NCBI GenBank assembly: GCA_011525915.1
Contig: WYBM01000007.1
Coordinates: forward strand, 1-64,000
Reading direction: 5' to 3'
DNA: 64,000 bases
From: Ardenticatenaceae bacterium
Lineage (GTDB): Bacteria; Chloroflexota; Anaerolineae; Promineifilales; Promineifilaceae
This document shows positions 62,001 through 64,000 of the stretch, in pieces. The number at the start of each line of letters is the position of its first letter. The first letter of the stretch is position 1. Under the pieces are notes generated by a model that did not search any database, was not told the origin of the DNA, and saw nothing but the letters and a program-made list of their open reading frames with translations. The translations under genes and the position numbers were made by a program.

Positions 62001-62319
62001 TGCTATACAGTTTGTGCGGGTGCAGATTCCAGGGGCTATATGGATTCCCGCCAATTTTTGTAACAATGCCTTCTTGTAACTTTACTTTGATGCCGCACTG
62101 CCCGTTGCACTGTTGGCAAATAGAGAAGATATGATTTTCAATCTGCCCGTGGCTGGTTCCATTTTCCATGCTGACGACCAGGGCTTCGGGGACGGCAAAA
62201 GCTGTCGAACCAAGAAAAGCTGTGGCCCCGCTGACTACGGCCGTTATTCTGATAAAATCCCGCCGCGAAAGTGTACATTCTGCCGGTTGTGCCGGCTTTC
62301 CATTATTAATAGCAGTCAT
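59011..62319 (-). CDS. Molybdopterin oxidoreductase catalytic subunit, TtrA/SrdA/PsrA-like
   Basis: The 1,102-residue protein has a twin-arginine signal (SRRDFIRITAVVSGATAF, RR at 19-20). A [4Fe-4S] site follows: C68, C71, C75 and C120 (ICQQCNGQCGIKV, LCPRGQAG). The bis-MGD fold includes HTTVCQGSLYFAGKAMTEQ, where the cysteine may bind molybdenum, and a C-terminal MopB-binding domain (MRPGVIGFSLGFGHWAYGSH). Length and motifs fit the tetrathionate/selenate/polysulfide reductase branch; these usually form B-C-A operons, as here. The substrate could be tetrathionate, thiosulfate, polysulfide, selenate or another oxyanion. The ATG follows one base after the NrfD gene stop, with AGGAAGGG. It is exported folded by Tat to the outer face of the membrane. 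Confidence 0.9.
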   Translation of the reverse strand: MTAINNGKPAQPAECTLSRRDFIRITAVVSGATAFLGSTAFAVPEALVVSMENGTSHGQIENHIFSICQQCNGQCGIKVKLQEGIVTKIGGNPYSPWNLHPHKLYSTPIGEMAAVEGALCPRGQAGIQSVYDPYRLVKVLKRAGKRGENKWETVPFGQAVDEIVNGGKLFAHVSGEENRDIEGLKDLWVMRDPATMKAMGEDIKKILGEKDLAAKKALVEKFKVDHAAHLDAMIDPDHPDLGTKNNQILYFWGRQKAGRGEFIKRFFNSGLGTVNTIGHTTVCQGSLYFAGKAMTEQWDNATAKWTGGAKNYWHGDPTSARFGIFVGSNVFEGNYALTNKASRIVTAMAQGGLKYAVIDPRHQKAASKAWKWLPNIPGSDAAIALALIRWIIENERYDAKYLTNANKGAAIADKEPTWTNAVWLVKVADGKAGKFLHGSDLGLVEKVEEEVDGNKVVTYVSVEDTAVIFATDPFVTLNANGEPVLFDPNDETTTPEGQLLVDTTVGDFEVKSGMQILWESASKHTVEEWAAIAGVRASDLEAIAREFTSYGKNVFVDIHRGVSQHTNGFYNVTAWFTLPLLVGNYDWKGGQSWSSTYDILGAKAKGPFDLAGMDPGKLSGFGIDLVRTAAKYEDSTLFMDLPEDQRYPAKRNWYPLATDVYQEILPSAADGYPYPIKVAFMYMASPVYSNPAGHTWIPILRDTGKVPLLIASDIVIGETSMYADYIFPDTSYLERWEFSGSHSSITFKVQGVRQPVIAPLTGSVKVFGQEMAQDWEALLLALAEKLELPNFGPDGLGDGLDFTHQDDLYMRLVTNLAFGEKEDGSDMAPEADEEEIRIFMAARQHLPKWTFDAERWQQIAGEHWPKVVYVLNRGGRFEDYDKGYPGDKPSGTLGRKYGKQINMYQEKTAGVKYSGTGKSMVGYATYIEPRMSFTGTVLDDSAEGYDLTLITYREVTQTKSRTAGNPWLTSILPENFVLMNAADAAARGLADGDVVRVSSATNPEGIWQLNDALQKPMDGKIKVTQGMRPGVIGFSLGFGHWAYGSHKTVIDGTSIAPDERRGRGIHANAAMRTDPHFENTSLVDPVGGSVVFYGTQVKLEKV

Positions 62320-62320
62320 G

Positions 62321-63568
62321 TTACCCTTCCTGTTCCTGAATCAATGTTTCATTATTATTATCGCTGGCAACATTATTCGTTGGCTGGGGGCGTAACCCTA
62401 AAAGATGATAACCAACCAGGAAAACGAGTAGGCCAAACGATAAGGCAAAGAAAGTTACCAGCCATTCTGCTGTTGAGGGGAAGTAGCTGGCTGCCAAACC
62501 TGGACCCGTAAATGCATTAACCAAAGGTGCTTCTAACAATCCGACAATCAGCTGAGACGGAATAACAATATTAAGCGGGACGGCAATGAAGGTGAGGATG
62601 AGCAGCCCGGCCGCTACCCCAATCCATCTGACTGAACGGGTGTGTGTTAATAAAATGGCAATGGGTACTATAACTCCCAAACCAATATGGAAAACCCAGT
62701 AAATCCACCAATAGGGACCAAATAATGTTAGCCGTAACGCTTCTGCCTGGGCTGAAACATCAGGGTAGAGGATAACGATTCCGCCAAGAGCTGCCACGAC
62801 AAGACCAATGAGCAACAAGCCCAGTAATAGTTGGCCAAGTCGTTGTGCTGTAGCCCGATACACCTCATCTCGCTCGCCCGTCCAAAACCAGACTAACTGG
62901 AAGGCAAGCAGCCCAGTGCCAACAACCAATGATGAGAGTAAAAAGTAGATAGGGAGGGCACTGCTTTGCCAAAGCGGCCGAGCCACAGCGACCCCAAACA
63001 CGCTACCGGCTACCACAATAAGAGCAATACCCAGTGGTATGCTCAAATAGGAAAGCCATGTCCCAATGTTTTTGACTCTTGGGGAATGCCCAAAAATTTC
63101 AATGGCCATCTTTGCCAAGAGGACAATCAGATAGATCACATGAAGCCAGATCATCCAGGTCATCAACGATCCCCACTGCGGACTGGCAAGAACGTGCCAG
63201 AAACGGAAGGGATGACCCAAATCTAGGCCAACAAGGATGAGAGCCATAGCCAAAATGACGATAGCGGTGAGGTATAGTTGGCGAGTCAATTTGGGGAGAA
63301 CCTTATGCCACTTAAACACATAAACGAGCAGGGTGAATATGAGCAGGGAACCTACTTCAAGCCAGACAAAGTATTCATAGGTGGCTATCCATAATCCCCA
63401 GGGAATGTATGACCCCAGATTCGTAATGCGCAATTCGTGAACAAAGCGTAGGTAGATACCATAGCTGCCGATGAGTAACCCAATTACGCCAATAAACCAG
63501 AAGACGTTAATGGGGTTGAACAGATTTTTCTTGGATTCAGGTACGATAGTTTCTGTAGCCGTTGTCAT
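62321..63568 (-). CDS. NrfD/PsrC-family membrane subunit (quinol oxidase side)
   Basis: The start at the ATG 63568 follows GGAGG; the frame runs to 63583, but only through a TTG overlapping the previous stop. The 415-residue protein has eight to nine transmembrane segments. Conserved NrfD-like text includes GSYIPWGLWIATYEYFVWLE, LDLGHPFRFWHVL and FHIGLGVIVPIAILL. It anchors the complex and exchanges electrons with the quinone pool; the FeS subunit and the molybdenum subunit flank it in the operon. NrfD proteins lack haem, and no haem ligands are evident here. Confidence 0.92.
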   Translation of the reverse strand: MTTATETIVPESKKNLFNPINVFWFIGVIGLLIGSYGIYLRFVHELRITNLGSYIPWGLWIATYEYFVWLEVGSLLIFTLLVYVFKWHKVLPKLTRQLYLTAIVILAMALILVGLDLGHPFRFWHVLASPQWGSLMTWMIWLHVIYLIVLLAKMAIEIFGHSPRVKNIGTWLSYLSIPLGIALIVVAGSVFGVAVARPLWQSSALPIYFLLSSLVVGTGLLAFQLVWFWTGERDEVYRATAQRLGQLLLGLLLIGLVVAALGGIVILYPDVSAQAEALRLTLFGPYWWIYWVFHIGLGVIVPIAILLTHTRSVRWIGVAAGLLILTFIAVPLNIVIPSQLIVGLLEAPLVNAFTGPGLAASYFPSTAEWLVTFFALSFGLLVFLVGYHLLGLRPQPTNNVASDNNNETLIQEQEG

Positions 63569-63579
63569 GTTTTCCTCCA

Positions 63580-64000
63580 TCAACTCAGGTAATAGACTCT
63601 GGGTTGTGTACGCAGTTCTTCTTTGAGACGCATTACATTAGGGCTGGCAATAAGGTCTGCAACTAACGAATCAGGGTCGTTGGCATCGCCAAAGTAGGTG
63701 GCGCGGCCCACACAGGTGGTGGTGCAAGCCGGTAACATACCTTCTGCCAGGCGGTGCAGGCAGAAGTGGCATTTACGCACATTACCAATTGGGGATGTGC
63801 TGCTGTCCAGCCGTGACCGTTCCTCGCCGTACTCATAGCTAGGGACGCGTTCGTAATCGTCGGCAATGCTTTGCCCGAGAATAACGCCAGCCATTTCCGG
63901 CATGTTGTCATTGTAGCTGTGACCAAAATCGAAGGAACGTGCATTATAGGGGCAGGCAATCATGCAATACCGACAGCCGATGCACTTGTCATAGTCCACG
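63580..64000 (-). CDS. [4Fe-4S] ferredoxin-type electron-transfer subunit, TtrB/PsrB-like (5' end outside window)
   Basis: At least 139 residues are visible; the gene continues beyond base 64000, and the valine/methionine at the edge is probably internal. Iron-sulfur motifs are clear: [18 protein letters not shown] (C-x2-C-x2-C-x3-C), [11 protein letters not shown] and [18 protein letters not shown]. This is the four-cluster electron-transfer subunit that links the NrfD membrane protein to the molybdenum subunit. Its stop codon lies 12 bp before the NrfD start. It would be the first or second gene of the operon. Confidence 0.93.
   Translation of the reverse strand, partial: VDYDKCIGCRYCMIACPYNARSFDFGHSYNDNMPEMAGVILGQSIADDYERVPSYEYGEERSRLDSSTSPIGNVRKCHFCLHRLAEGMLPACTTTCVGRATYFGDANDPDSLVADLIASPNVMRLKEELRTQPRVYYLS

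Larger units (their letters stand above)
1915..62244. repeat. Dispersed palindrome ACGGCCGT, about 60 copies
   Basis: The octamer occurs roughly once per kilobase in coding and non-coding DNA. Examples are 1915, 5580, 10413, 20790, 29261, 33295, 39356, 39384, 47540, 55200, 58086 and 62237 (starts approximate). Chance expectation for one fixed octamer is about one in 64 kb at balanced composition. None was seen between about 12.8 and 17.9 kb. The pattern recalls HIP1 (GCGATCGC) of cyanobacteria; its cause is unknown. Confidence 0.75.

Noticed and set aside
59011..64000. Alternative complex III of Chloroflexota
   Set aside because: NrfD and FeS/Mo-like subunits could suggest it, but there is no pentahaem ActA, the Mo-type subunit is a separate full-length Tat-exported enzyme with complete FeS cysteines, and the order is B-C-A.

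Overview
The window looks like a chromosome segment of a filamentous or multicellular-type Chloroflexota bacterium, Anaerolineae/Ardenticatenia-like. This is inferred from gene content, not from a marker gene. The content includes a giant multi-GAF histidine kinase, STAND ATPases (NB-ARC, NACHT), effector-associated (EAD-type) adaptor domains, CHAT and gingipain-like clan-CD peptidases, extracellular Reg_prop propellers and a trehalose/maltose-phosphorylase-type sugar operon. The octamer palindrome ACGGCCGT recurs across the window (about sixty copies counted by eye, where about one is expected by chance). No tRNA, rRNA or CRISPR array was seen.

Layout. 0-0.5 kb: remnants of an ISAs1-type transposase and the catalytic 3' end of a group II intron. 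0.5-5 kb: an AAA ATPase with a C-terminal winged helix, an overlooked 46-codon secreted-peptide gene, and an NB-ARC/TPR pair. 5.2-17.5 kb: a DJ-1/PfpI-like protein, then a collinear signalling cluster made of an APH-fold kinase with a C-terminal EAD, a 2,094-residue GAF10-PAS histidine kinase, a degenerate receiver, a receiver-EAD protein, and a receiver-pseudokinase-winged-helix protein. 17.6-20.6 kb: IS remnants, two MITE-like elements, and a WYL regulator divergent from an epoxide-hydrolase-like enzyme. 20.6-30.2 kb (minus strand): an operon of ECF sigma factor, zinc-finger anti-sigma-like protein, a secreted Reg_prop/DUF11/gingipain-like protease and a TPR-CHAT protease. 30.4-39.3 kb (plus strand): three secreted proteins, including a GH10 xylanase. 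39.4-48.9 kb: an RHS remnant that cuts into a sugar operon (LacI regulator, beta-PGM-GH65 fusion, ABC transporter, DUF624) with a clear promoter and operator. 48.9-54 kb: a candidate small RNA, glgB, and a NACHT-FGE protein whose 3' end resembles a diversity-generating-retroelement variable region. 54.3-64 kb: a ttr-like locus consisting of a molybdoenzyme, NrfD-type membrane subunit, FeS subunit, cytochrome c, TatA, FmdE-like protein, an AhpD-like protein, and a PhnD-like binding protein/sensor kinase/response regulator set.

How the genes work together. The two best candidates for undescribed systems are the kinase/EAD/pseudokinase phosphorelay at 5.9-17.5 kb and the sigma/anti-sigma/two-protease operon at 20.6-30.2 kb. 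The second resembles the regulatory half of Craspase (TPR-CHAT acting on an ECF sigma switch) without any CRISPR component. The peptide gene between STAND/TPR regulators could be a signal for them. The carbohydrate modules fit a polysaccharide degrader that hydrolyses xylan outside the cell, imports oligosaccharides, phosphorolyses disaccharides to glucose 1-phosphate and glucose 6-phosphate, and stores glucan. The ttr-like locus suggests anaerobic respiration of an oxyanion or polysulfur compound.
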